From Hujiaoplasma nucleasis (lineage in GTDB: Bacteria; Bacillota_I; Bacilli_A; Izemoplasmatales; Hujiaoplasmataceae), in assembly GCF_013745115.1 (NCBI RefSeq), contig NZ_CP051151.1:496001-560000 (forward strand): a stretch of 64,000 nucleotides of DNA. The letters run 5' to 3'. Position numbers and translations under genes: made by a program. A model generated the notes under the pieces. It was not told where the DNA came from and did no database searches. It was given only the letters and a program-made list of their open reading frames with translations. Below, one piece after another: positions 53,959 to 62,807 of the stretch (position 1 is the stretch's first letter; the number at the start of each line of letters is the position of its first letter).

Positions 53959-53974
53959 TTGATTGTTATATAAT
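53946..53974 (+). promoter_or_regulatory. Promoter of clpB
   Basis: TTGACT (53946-53951) and TATAAT (53969-53974) are 17 bases apart. AAAGGAAGTGAT follows before the ATG at 54017. Confidence 0.83.
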
Positions 53975-54016
53975 ATAGATGGAATAAAAACGTTTCATAA
54001 TAAAGGAAGTGATCTT

Positions 54017-56137
54017 ATGCAAGCTAATATGAATTATGACCAAGACCAAGATATTTTAGAAAAATTTGGTCGGATTATTAATGACCAAGTTAAAGAAGGA
54101 AAAATAGATCCTGTCATTGGTCGTGAAGAAGAAATTAGACGGATTATAAAAATCTTATCAAGAAGAACAAAAAATAATCCAGTACTCATTGGTGAACCAG
54201 GTATTGGTAAAACAGCTATTGTTGAAGGCTTGGCTAAAAGAATCGTTGATAAGGATGTTCCACTGACTTTAAAAGACAAAATCATCTATGAACTAGATTT
54301 AGCCGCCTTAGTTGCTGGAGCTAAGTATCGAGGTGAGTTTGAAGAAAGATTAAAGGCTGTCTTAAACAAAATCAAGGCTTCTGATGGTCAAATCATACTA
54401 TTTATCGATGAAATTCACATGATTGTTGGTGCTGGTAAGGTTGAAGGAGCCATGGATGCATCTAACATGCTTAAACCTATGTTGGCTAGGGGCGAATTAC
54501 ATACCATCGGCGCAACCACCCTTAATGAATACAGAAAATATATAGAAAAAGATTCTGCCTTAGAAAGACGTCTTCAAAGAGTCATTATTAAAGAACCTTC
54601 TATCGAAGATACCATCAGTATTTTAAGAGGACTTAAGGAGAAATTTGAAACCCATCATGGCGTTTTTATCCATGATGAAGCCATCATTCAAGCAGCCATC
54701 TTATCAAACCGTTATATCACTGATCGTTTCTTACCTGATAAAGCCATTGATCTTATCGATGAAGCCTCTGCTTCTATTCGTATGGAAATAGATTCAATGC
54801 CAGCTGAACTCGATAACATTACCAGAAAAATCATGCAACTAGAAATTGAAAAAAGAGCCTTAGAGAAAGAAATAGATGCTCATTCCAAGGAAAGATTATC
54901 CTTATTAAATGATGAATTAAAATCATATAAAAAACAAGAAAAAGACATTAGAAAACAATGGGAAAAAGAAAAATCTGAACTGAATGAAGTTAAACAGTTA
55001 AAAACTAAATTAGATTCTTTAAAAAACGACTTACAAAACGCCTTTAACAATTCAGATTATTCAAAAGCCGCAGAACTTCAATATTCAATCATTCCTAAAC
55101 TAGAACAAAATATTGAAAGCATGACTAAGAATGAAAACCATCAACTAATATCAGAATCTGTTGGTGAAGAAGATATTGCTGAAGTGGTTGCTAAATGGAC
55201 CAATATTCCAGTCACTAAACTTATGGAAGGTGATAAAGAAAGACTCATCCACTTAGATGAACACTTAAAAGAAAGAGTCATTGGTCAAGATGAAGCAATA
55301 AGATTAGTGAGTGATGCAATTATTAGACAACGTGCTGGTATTAAAAACGAAAATAGACCCATTGGATCATTTATGTTTTTAGGACCCACTGGTGTCGGTA
55401 AAACCGAACTAGCTAAAGCCCTAGCTGAACAACTATTCGCCAGTGAAAAACACATCGTAAGAATTGATATGTCAGAATATATGGAAAAATTCTCTGTCTC
55501 TCGTCTGATCGGTGCCCCTCCAGGTTATGTAGGTTATGATGAAGGCGGACAACTAACAGAAGCCATTCGTCGTAAACCTTATTCAATTGTCTTATTTGAT
55601 GAAATCGAAAAAGCCCATAGTGAAGTCTTTAACTTATTATTACAAATACTAGATGATGGTAGATTAACAGATTCACAAGGTAGGGTCGTCGATTTTAGAA
55701 ACACCATTATTATCATGACTTCAAACTTAGGTTCAAGATATTTAGTTGAAGACCAAAAAGATGGTAAAAACAAGGTCTTATCTATGGTTAAAGAAAACTT
55801 TAAACCAGAATTTATCAATCGTATTGATGAACTTATCGTATTTAATCCTTTATCTAAAGAAGTTCAATATCAAATCGTTGATAAATTACTTGCAGAATTA
55901 GAGACTAGACTCAAAGAACATCAATTAGAATTTAACTTTACTTCTTCATTAAAAGACTATATCCTAGAATCTGCTTATGATATTTCTTATGGTGCCAGAC
56001 CTTTAAAAAGATTTATCCAACATCATATAGAATCCATGATTGCTAGAGAAATGGTTAATGACAAATTAAAGGCCAAGGGTCAATATTTATTAGATTATCA
56101 AAATGAAATTATAATCAAAGAAAAAAGCGAAGCTTAA
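54017..56137 (+). CDS. clpB: Disaggregase ClpB lacking the N-terminal substrate domain
   Basis: The 706-residue protein has AAA+ domain 1 (GEPGIGKT 59-66, FIDEIHMI near 129), a ClpB-type middle coiled coil (about 285-405, entered by [14 protein letters not shown]) and AAA+ domain 2 (GPTGVGKT near 457, LFDEIEKAH). It starts directly with residues preceding the first AAA+ module; the ~150-residue N-domain found in most ClpB is absent, as in some other small-genome ClpB. ClpB rescues aggregates with DnaK, neither encoded here. Expression is probably HrcA-controlled. ATG 54017 with AAAGGAAG is chosen; an upstream in-frame ATG at 53963 lies within the promoter. Confidence 0.95.
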   Translation: MQANMNYDQDQDILEKFGRIINDQVKEGKIDPVIGREEEIRRIIKILSRRTKNNPVLIGEPGIGKTAIVEGLAKRIVDKDVPLTLKDKIIYELDLAALVAGAKYRGEFEERLKAVLNKIKASDGQIILFIDEIHMIVGAGKVEGAMDASNMLKPMLARGELHTIGATTLNEYRKYIEKDSALERRLQRVIIKEPSIEDTISILRGLKEKFETHHGVFIHDEAIIQAAILSNRYITDRFLPDKAIDLIDEASASIRMEIDSMPAELDNITRKIMQLEIEKRALEKEIDAHSKERLSLLNDELKSYKKQEKDIRKQWEKEKSELNEVKQLKTKLDSLKNDLQNAFNNSDYSKAAELQYSIIPKLEQNIESMTKNENHQLISESVGEEDIAEVVAKWTNIPVTKLMEGDKERLIHLDEHLKERVIGQDEAIRLVSDAIIRQRAGIKNENRPIGSFMFLGPTGVGKTELAKALAEQLFASEKHIVRIDMSEYMEKFSVSRLIGAPPGYVGYDEGGQLTEAIRRKPYSIVLFDEIEKAHSEVFNLLLQILDDGRLTDSQGRVVDFRNTIIIMTSNLGSRYLVEDQKDGKNKVLSMVKENFKPEFINRIDELIVFNPLSKEVQYQIVDKLLAELETRLKEHQLEFNFTSSLKDYILESAYDISYGARPLKRFIQHHIESMIAREMVNDKLKAKGQYLLDYQNEIIIKEKSEA

Positions 56138-56159
56138 TCCATTTTAAGCTTCGCTTTTT
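56122..56159. terminator. Bidirectional terminator between clpB and the PAS-GGDEF gene
   Basis: A perfect 16-bp stem (56122-56137, 56144-56159) has a 6-base loop, an A-rich left arm and a T-rich right arm. It serves the convergent genes, and both their stop codons lie within the stem. Confidence 0.94.
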
Positions 56160-58795
56160 ATCATTCCTATAAAATCATCGACCAATTCTGGATCAAAGGA
56201 TATATTTTTTTCTTCTTCTAAATAAGAAAAGACATTTTCTTTTGACTCACCCAATAACATTCTTCTTGAATAAGTCGCCGCAATCGATATCATTCTTGAA
56301 GCCAAAGGAATTTTATGTCCTTCTAACTTAGCAGGATAACCTAAACCATTAAACTTTTCATGATGGTGCAAAATAGCCATGGCTATTCTTTCATTACGAT
56401 AAGTGGCTAAGATAATTCGATATCCATTTTCTACATGTTTACGGTATTCTATCTCAGCGTATTTTTCAAATTTTCTTTCTTCATTGAATATTTCATTCCT
56501 AATAGAGAATATCCCGATATTATAATATTGACTTGCGATTTCTATCACTGACCTAGTTTCAGGATCAAGATCTAAATAATGAGATAATTTCATGGATAGT
56601 TCATGAACTTTATTGACTACTTTTCCTTCAAAAGGATTTTGTTTAAAGAATTCATGGCGAATACTCTTTAAGATCTCTAATCTTGTGTCCTTACCTGAAA
56701 ACTTTTGTTGGTACATTTTTGAATCTGCCATATCCTTAATTTGATGTAAGGTAAATCTTTGGTTAAACTTAACTTCGACGCCATAAGATATGGAAATAGG
56801 TATATTAGCAACTCTTTCTTCGCTTAAGGCTTCTTCTATAAGTTTAAATCTTGTTTCCGCATGTTCTATAGGTGTGTTTGGCATAATCATGACAAACTCA
56901 TCACCACCAATCCTAGCTAATACATCCGATTCCTTGGCAAATGATGACATGACATTACTTGTCTTCACAAGTAAATCATCACCCACAGAATGGCTCAATG
57001 CATCATTAAATACTTTTAAACCATTGACATCAATAATAGCCAAGGATATAGGTAAAAACTTATCTTGGTCTAACTCATCCATTTTTTCATGGTAGGCTCT
57101 TAAATTATATAGTTTCGTCAACTGATCATGCATAGACAAGAACTTAATCTCTTCATCTTTTAACTTATGGTGGGTAATATCTTGATAAGTTCCAGATATG
57201 ATAAGGGGTATATTATCCACCAATTGAACTGCCTTACCCCTAACCATCCACCAACGATAATTCCCCATAGCGTCCCTAATTCTAACTTCTACAGAAAAAT
57301 AAGGAATTTCACATTTAAAATATGAGGTCAATTGCTGATATAAGATTGTTCTATCATCAGGGTGGAAATAATTCATGATTTTTTCTGGGTTGGTGATTTC
57401 TTGATCATCATAATCATAACCTAAAATATCAAAAGTACGTTTTTCATAAATAAGTTTGTTTTTTGAACGATCCCATGTCCAAATCATGGTATCAGTTGCT
57501 TCTAAGATTTCATCTAAGGTTTGTTTTTCTTCTTGATACTTACGAATAAGTTCTTTCTCTTTAGTGACATCGGTCATTTGCACAATTAATTCTTTTTCAT
57601 TGTTATAGTAAAAAAGACATTGTAAATACTTCTTGCTTGTAGGCTGATATATTTCTTTTACCAAGGGTTTTTCATCTTGATGATTAAATATTTCTTGATA
57701 ATTTTCTTTAATTAAAAGATCAAATAAATTGCTAAATTTATGGTAGGTTAAATTCTTAAATTGATCATATAACAAATCAGAAAATTTCATATTAGCATAG
57801 ACTAACTTAGCATCCAATTCATCAGGTATGGGTTGAAAGACCGCTAACCCTTCGTGCATGTATAAGATTAAATCACGGTTTCTTCTTTCTGTTTTAAGTA
57901 GTCTTTGAGAAAATGCTCTTTCGTCATCTTTTTCTAAGATTAATACATTAACAAACATTTGTCCATCCTCAAAGAAAGGAACACCTTCAATGTTGGCTAT
58001 GACACTTGTTCCATCAAATCTTTTTAATTTATATAGGGTAGATAAATTAGACGTTTTCGTTTCTTGGAGTCTAGCAAATCTTGATTTAAATAAGTCATGA
58101 TATGATTCATCAATCATTTCTATAGGTTTCATCTTTAAGATTTGATCCTTTGATGATGCCCTAAAGAAATTAATGGCTGAGTGGTTAATATCAATGATTT
58201 GATTTTCTTGAATCACAACAATAGGAAAATCTAAGTCTTCAAACAAGGATTGATATTTTGCCTTATATTGATTGTTATCTGCTAGCATCCTTTTATAAAA
58301 ATCGATACCATAGATAAAACCATCAATGGCTAAGGGTCTTCCAAGAGAATCATAAATTATATGACCATCTTCCCTAACCCATTTTTCTTGATTGTCTTTA
58401 TCAATTATCATGTATTCTAATTGAATGTCTTGATGATTATGAATAGCTTCAATATATTTGTCTCTTACAAAGTTCCTAAACTTAGGGTGGATGATATCAC
58501 TATAAGTTATATGTTTTCCTTGTAATATTTCATCACTGGTATAACCAAATATTTTATAAGCATTTGAAGATACATAAGTCATGGTCCATTCTTCATTGAT
58601 TAAACAAGAAAAAGCCATGCCTTCATAGTTTTCAAGCACTCTTAAAGGAGAAAAATCATCGATTTTTTCTCTTTTATTTTGCTTTTTTTCATAAATTAAG
58701 TAGGCATAGAAAGAAATACTGACTAAGACCATTCCAATCACAAACCCTAAAGAAAGTCCTTCTAAGGTGATTTGGATGAAGTATTGATTAAGCAT
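56144..58795 (-). CDS. Membrane PAS-GGDEF protein with degenerate HD-GYP-like domain
   Basis: The 883-residue protein has one N-terminal membrane helix (about 10-32), several PAS domains (about 45-165, 180-290, 300-410 and 435-555, the last with a PAC-like WWMVRGKAVQL), a GGDEF domain with intact catalytic RIGGDEFVMI near 628, and an HD-GYP-like C-terminal domain (about 700-880) with HHHEKFNGLGYPAKL. The expected HD dyad (LHDIGK) reads YYNIGI, so phosphodiesterase activity is doubtful. It probably makes cyclic di-GMP. ATG 58795 has GAGGGAG; it overlaps the EAL gene by 8 bases, so synthesis and breakdown are translated from one message. Confidence 0.9.
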   Translation of the reverse strand: MLNQYFIQITLEGLSLGFVIGMVLVSISFYAYLIYEKKQNKREKIDDFSPLRVLENYEGMAFSCLINEEWTMTYVSSNAYKIFGYTSDEILQGKHITYSDIIHPKFRNFVRDKYIEAIHNHQDIQLEYMIIDKDNQEKWVREDGHIIYDSLGRPLAIDGFIYGIDFYKRMLADNNQYKAKYQSLFEDLDFPIVVIQENQIIDINHSAINFFRASSKDQILKMKPIEMIDESYHDLFKSRFARLQETKTSNLSTLYKLKRFDGTSVIANIEGVPFFEDGQMFVNVLILEKDDERAFSQRLLKTERRNRDLILYMHEGLAVFQPIPDELDAKLVYANMKFSDLLYDQFKNLTYHKFSNLFDLLIKENYQEIFNHQDEKPLVKEIYQPTSKKYLQCLFYYNNEKELIVQMTDVTKEKELIRKYQEEKQTLDEILEATDTMIWTWDRSKNKLIYEKRTFDILGYDYDDQEITNPEKIMNYFHPDDRTILYQQLTSYFKCEIPYFSVEVRIRDAMGNYRWWMVRGKAVQLVDNIPLIISGTYQDITHHKLKDEEIKFLSMHDQLTKLYNLRAYHEKMDELDQDKFLPISLAIIDVNGLKVFNDALSHSVGDDLLVKTSNVMSSFAKESDVLARIGGDEFVMIMPNTPIEHAETRFKLIEEALSEERVANIPISISYGVEVKFNQRFTLHQIKDMADSKMYQQKFSGKDTRLEILKSIRHEFFKQNPFEGKVVNKVHELSMKLSHYLDLDPETRSVIEIASQYYNIGIFSIRNEIFNEERKFEKYAEIEYRKHVENGYRIILATYRNERIAMAILHHHEKFNGLGYPAKLEGHKIPLASRMISIAATYSRRMLLGESKENVFSYLEEEKNISFDPELVDDFIGMIKSEA

Positions 58796-61385
58796 TTTTC
58801 TCTCCCTCATCAGCAAGTATAAATCTATCGATCATGGTTTGAATGTCTGTTGGCCTCGACACATAATATCCTTGAATCATTTCACATTGACAAGCCCTAC
58901 AAAAATCGACTTGTTCTTTACTTTCCGTACCCTCTACTATGATTTCTTTATTTAACCCTTGGATTAATCGAGCAATGGTTCTAAACATTTGACCATGGTC
59001 TTTCTCTGGGTAGTTTTCAATAAATATTTTGTCTATTTTTACTTGGTCAACATGGATAGATCTTAAAGAATTAATGGATGAATATCCCGTACCAAAGTCA
59101 TCAATAGCAATCACAAATCCTTTGTTATGTAAGTCATCTAATATTTTATTGGTTTTCTCTATATTGTCTAAATAGTTACTTTCAGTGATTTCAAAGGCAA
59201 AATATTGATTTGGAATGATTGAACTTTCAATGATTTCAGTAATCTTATTGATGATATGAGCATTATTAAAATCAAAGTTACTTAGGTTAATAGAAACCCT
59301 AAATCCTTCAGGCAAGGATTTGTAGAATTTTTTCAAATCATCAATCACATTTTGAACCACCATAATGGTTAACTGGTTGATATAAAAACTATCTTCAATA
59401 ATGGGTATAAATTCATTAGGTCCTATCATACCCAACTTTTTATTGTTCCATCTTATTAAGGCTTCACAGCCTACATAAGAATTATCAATTAAAGACTTTT
59501 GAATTTGATATTCAATATAAAATTCCTTATTGGTAAAGGCTGAGTCGAGTTCTTCTTGGATTTCTTTTTCTCTAATTAAAATATCCTTCATTTCATTTGT
59601 ATAATGATGGTGTTTTAATTGAGGTTTATGTTTTGATAATTCTAAAACCGTAAATATAGAATCTATTAAAGCACTAATGGACCTAAGCTTTTCACTGGCT
59701 TGAGAAACAACCACTGTTTGACTTATGGTGTGGTCAGAATCTGGCAAGTGCTTATATTGATCAATGAGTTGATCAACTTGATTTATCGTATCTTCTTGTA
59801 AGTCTTTATCTTGGTTTAAATAAATCATTAAATAATTATTTTTTGGTACCGCAATAATAGCTTGTTTATCCAATTTACGTTTTACAAATTTAGCAAAATG
59901 ATAGATATCAACAGGATGGATTTTTACCATGATTAACATGGATTGATCTATTTTAAAATCATAATTAATAAATACTTTTGAAATTTCACTAATGGTTTGA
60001 TCTTTAACTTTTGAATATTTTACATAATCATCTATTTCTATTCTAGGTTCAGAATAAATCCCTATGTAATGTCTTATTTTTCCTGAAGTTGTCGATTCAT
60101 TCTTAATTCTTAAATACTTTAATATTCTAATATCATCTTTCGTTTTATTCCAAATATGTCCTTCAAAATATTTATTATATTCTCTCATTTGGAAATCTAT
60201 AGGTAAACCTGTTTCTCCAATCACATCTCTTGGATTTTTATGGATTAATTCTTCAATCTTATAACCATAAAAACTTTCAAATGCTTGGTTAACATAGTGA
60301 ACACGAATGTCTTTATCAGTAATCATCACCCCATCAACATTGTTATCAGATAAATACATGTTTGCGTTTAATAAGATTTTATCTGCACTTTTACTTTTGA
60401 TGACATAGGCAAAATACATAATAAAAATTAAAGACATAATATTGATTATATAGATCATCCACGGATATTTTAATGATAAACTTTGACTGGTCGCTATGGC
60501 AGAATCCATATCTATCCTTGAAAATATAATAAATCCTGCTTCATCTAAAACATAATAATAATGGTCATCATCTCCATGAAAATTGAGTTTAATTGATGGC
60601 GTATAAGGATCTTCCTCAATATAATTAATATATTCATTGATTTTTTGACTATTAGTTTCTTGATATAAAGATTGGCTACTTTGATCAATAAGCCATATCT
60701 TTTGATTATTAAGCATACCTAATGATAAATAATTATTATTAGAAGAATAAAGACTAAAAACCGATAAAAAAGAATCAGCTAAATAATCTATTTTAATAAA
60801 ATGAATTAACTCATCATTATTAAAAACGGGAGCTATGAGGGTTAGAATAGGTATGTCATTCACAAGTTCAATTCCGCTTATGAATAATACTTGATGGTCA
60901 AAAGAAGATACTACAGAGAAATAGTCTTCTTGATTATAGGATCTTAATGCACTTTCTTCTTCAATGATTAATGATTCACCATCTCTAGTAATTCTAAATA
61001 TTTCTTGACCATCACTATCGATTAAAGATGAATGTAAAAAAGCTTTTTTATTAGAAGCTATCCGATAAACCAAATCTCTAAATTCAATTAAACTCTCACT
61101 TGTAGAATCTGCTAAATATTTAGAGGTCTCATTGGCTTCTAAAATGACATGAATATCATTATGAACAGACTCTAAATGTGTCGTAATATATAAATCAATA
61201 TTGTTGAGTTCTTGAGTCGCCGTAGAGAGATTTTTTGATTCTATGGCTTGTCTTTGTGCATTAGACGTAGAAAAAAAACTCCAATTAATGATTATGAAAA
61301 TTGGAATCAACACTAAAGTAAACCATCCAAAGTGTCCTATGGTTTCTTTAAAATGATAAAAAATTTTATTAAATCGTTCTTTCAT
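58788..61385 (-). CDS. Membrane sensor-PAS-degenerate GGDEF-EAL phosphodiesterase
   Basis: The 865-residue protein has a membrane helix near 17-35, an extracellular sensor (about 36-305, possibly dCache-like), a second helix near 310-332, a PAS domain (about 340-460), a GGDEF-fold region without the catalytic motif (about 470-600), and an EAL domain. EAL motifs are intact: CEALIRW near 635, INLSNFDF near 703 and AIDDFGTGYSS near 762, followed by VDQVKID. It is predicted to hydrolyse cyclic di-GMP. It precedes the GGDEF gene and overlaps it by 8 bases. AAGGA precedes the ATG. Confidence 0.91.
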   Translation of the reverse strand: MKERFNKIFYHFKETIGHFGWFTLVLIPIFIIINWSFFSTSNAQRQAIESKNLSTATQELNNIDLYITTHLESVHNDIHVILEANETSKYLADSTSESLIEFRDLVYRIASNKKAFLHSSLIDSDGQEIFRITRDGESLIIEEESALRSYNQEDYFSVVSSFDHQVLFISGIELVNDIPILTLIAPVFNNDELIHFIKIDYLADSFLSVFSLYSSNNNYLSLGMLNNQKIWLIDQSSQSLYQETNSQKINEYINYIEEDPYTPSIKLNFHGDDDHYYYVLDEAGFIIFSRIDMDSAIATSQSLSLKYPWMIYIINIMSLIFIMYFAYVIKSKSADKILLNANMYLSDNNVDGVMITDKDIRVHYVNQAFESFYGYKIEELIHKNPRDVIGETGLPIDFQMREYNKYFEGHIWNKTKDDIRILKYLRIKNESTTSGKIRHYIGIYSEPRIEIDDYVKYSKVKDQTISEISKVFINYDFKIDQSMLIMVKIHPVDIYHFAKFVKRKLDKQAIIAVPKNNYLMIYLNQDKDLQEDTINQVDQLIDQYKHLPDSDHTISQTVVVSQASEKLRSISALIDSIFTVLELSKHKPQLKHHHYTNEMKDILIREKEIQEELDSAFTNKEFYIEYQIQKSLIDNSYVGCEALIRWNNKKLGMIGPNEFIPIIEDSFYINQLTIMVVQNVIDDLKKFYKSLPEGFRVSINLSNFDFNNAHIINKITEIIESSIIPNQYFAFEITESNYLDNIEKTNKILDDLHNKGFVIAIDDFGTGYSSINSLRSIHVDQVKIDKIFIENYPEKDHGQMFRTIARLIQGLNKEIIVEGTESKEQVDFCRACQCEMIQGYYVSRPTDIQTMIDRFILADEGEKNA

Positions 61386-61411
61386 ATTTATTCCTTAACT
61401 ATATTAATTTT

Positions 61412-61420
61412 ATTATACCA
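61412..61420 (-). promoter_or_regulatory. Extended -10 promoter of the EAL gene
   Basis: TGGTATAAT on the minus strand is an extended -10 box. No good -35 is seen at the proper spacing. Confidence 0.58.
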
Positions 61421-61446
61421 CAAAAGACCTAATCTACCTTCAAACT

Positions 61447-61476
61447 AAAAAAAAATAAGCAGTAAAAACTGCTTAT
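61447..61476 (-). terminator. Terminator of mscL
   Basis: ATAAGCAGT-AAAA-ACTGCTTAT (61455-61476) is a 9-bp stem with a 4-base loop, followed on the minus strand by about nine T. Confidence 0.9.
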
Positions 61477-61483
61477 CCTTAAT

Positions 61484-61885
61484 TTATTCTTCTTTCACTT
61501 CTTCTTTATCTGGATAAATACGTTGTTTTAACCCATCCAATCTTCCTTGAATTCTAGAGAAAACTCTAATAATCACAAAAATGGTCAGAGCAATGATGAA
61601 AAAGTTAATCACTTCATTTATGAAGTTTCCATAATACATCACAACGGCATTTTCACTAAAGACTGTCTCTCCAGTCACTGGATTAAAAGCAGATGAACCT
61701 TTCATGACCCAATAAAGGTTGGTTGTATCTTTACCGAACACTAAACTCACAATAGGCATCAAAATATCATTGACCAATGATTTAACGATGGCATTAAATG
61801 CAGCACCAATGATAAATGCAACTGCTAAATCTAATACGTTACCTTTAGCGATAAAGGCGCGAAAATCTTTAAAGAAGTTTTTCAT
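61484..61885 (-). CDS. mscL: Large-conductance mechanosensitive channel
   Basis: This 133-residue MscL has the amphipathic N-terminal helix MKNFFKDFRAFIAKGN, a pore helix with VLDLAVAFIIGAAFNAIVKSLVNDI (16-40), an extracellular loop and a second helix near 85-108. It opens under membrane tension and releases solutes in osmotic down-shock. The start is four bases after the rubredoxin stop, with no clear ribosome site of its own, so translation may be coupled. Confidence 0.96.
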   Translation of the reverse strand: MKNFFKDFRAFIAKGNVLDLAVAFIIGAAFNAIVKSLVNDILMPIVSLVFGKDTTNLYWVMKGSSAFNPVTGETVFSENAVVMYYGNFINEVINFFIIALTIFVIIRVFSRIQGRLDGLKQRIYPDKEEVKEE

Positions 61886-61889
61886 TTTC

Positions 61890-62051
61890 TTAGTCTAATG
61901 GGCTAAAGTTTTCTTTAGTCACTCCACATTCAGGGCAAACCCAATCTTCAGGAATATCTTCGAAAGCTGTTCCAGCTTCAATCCCGCCATCTGGATCTCC
62001 TATTTCAGGATCATAGATATATCCACATACGTCACAAACATATTTTTGCAT
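61890..62051 (-). CDS. Rubredoxin
   Basis: A 53-residue protein beginning [16 protein letters not shown] has two iron-ligand pairs, C6-x2-C9 and C39-x2-C42 in WVCPECG, the exact rubredoxin layout. It is a one-electron carrier often serving superoxide reductase, rubrerythrin or alkane or NAD(P)H systems. AAAGGAGG is seven bases before the ATG. Partners are not in this window. Presence hints at an anaerobic or microaerophilic lifestyle. Confidence 0.95.
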   Translation of the reverse strand: MQKYVCDVCGYIYDPEIGDPDGGIEAGTAFEDIPEDWVCPECGVTKENFSPLD

Positions 62052-62084
62052 ATTATTTCCTCCTTTTTTATTTATCTTAATAGT

Positions 62085-62090
62085 ATTATA
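62085..62090 (-). promoter_or_regulatory. -10 box of the rubredoxin-mscL unit
   Basis: A perfect TATAAT lies about 35 bases upstream of the rubredoxin start on the minus strand, with no convincing -35. This is a weak promoter call. Confidence 0.45.
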
Positions 62091-62142
62091 TCAAATAAAA
62101 ACTATTATTTCATTATCCTTTTTACTTTTTATTAATTTTATC

Positions 62143-62661
62143 TTATTTGATGACCAATCGATAGACCAATTGGTCCTTATCTGGTTTTAAAGAAATATCA
62201 TCATGTTCAATTAACTTAAAGCCAATTGATTGATATATACCGATTAGATTCTTATTCTTATCAGTAGTAAGGATATCAATGCTTCTAATTTCAGTAGTGA
62301 TCCTTGCGTAATTAATCACGTGGTTTAACATATGTTCTTCAGTCCCTATACCTAAATAGTCCTTCAAGACATTAATATCTAAAACAACATTACCTTCGAG
62401 TGACTTATCTCTATGATAGATACCTCCACTGGCAACGATTTGATTTTTCACTTTTCCAATAAATAGTTTTGAGGTAACTTTATTCTTTAATTCAGTTAAA
62501 TAAGTTTCTTGTTCCTCAAGAGTTTTATGCAAACCAGAATCCTTAAGTACAATAAATTCATTTTCTTCTTGGACTTGACTTAAAAACACCAATAAATCTT
62601 TGGCATCTTTAACCTTAGCTTCAGCTATATCTAAAATTTGATTGTCTTTTAAAAACTTCAT
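62143..62661 (-). CDS. GNAT-fold acetyltransferase
   Basis: The 172-residue protein has the GNAT acetyl-CoA core: a beta strand GNVVLDINVLKDYLGIGTEEHMLNHVINYA near 90-120, with the Q/RxxGxG/A-type pyrophosphate loop read as YLGIGTE, and an NLIGIYQSIGFKLIEHD C-terminal strand near 150. Substrate is unknown. AAAGGAG precedes the ATG, and it has its own promoter. Confidence 0.85.
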   Translation of the reverse strand: MKFLKDNQILDIAEAKVKDAKDLLVFLSQVQEENEFIVLKDSGLHKTLEEQETYLTELKNKVTSKLFIGKVKNQIVASGGIYHRDKSLEGNVVLDINVLKDYLGIGTEEHMLNHVINYARITTEIRSIDILTTDKNKNLIGIYQSIGFKLIEHDDISLKPDKDQLVYRLVIK

Positions 62662-62684
62662 AAATCGCTCCTTTCACCAGCCAT

Positions 62685-62713
62685 ATTATAACCTAAAAAT
62701 AAATATATTTCAA
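62685..62713 (-). promoter_or_regulatory. Promoter of the GNAT gene
   Basis: TTGAAA (62708-62713) and TATAAT (62685-62690) are 17 bases apart on the minus strand. Confidence 0.76.
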
Positions 62714-62730
62714 TAATCAATCCAAAGATG

Positions 62731-62767
62731 AAAAAACAGAAATCCCAAATAGGAATTTCTGTTTTTA
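62731..62767. terminator. Terminator of the acidic membrane protein gene
   Basis: A stem built on ACAGAAAT/ATTTCTGT with a single C-A mismatch and two further G-C pairs (62736-62762) is flanked by A-rich and T-rich runs on both strands. It ends the minus-strand gene from 62808 and could also act on the other strand. Confidence 0.75.
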
Positions 62768-62784
62768 AGAGGAATTTATGTCAA

Positions 62785-62796
62785 CTCGCTAGCGAG
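62785..62796. repeat. Perfect 12-bp palindrome between terminator and stop
   Basis: CTCGCTAGCGAG is a perfect 12-base palindrome and is notably GC-rich for this genome. It lies between the acidic membrane protein gene's stop and its terminator. TGTCA occurs on both sides. It could help end the message or bind a dimeric protein. Confidence 0.5.
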
Positions 62797-62807
62797 ATTG
62801 TCATACC

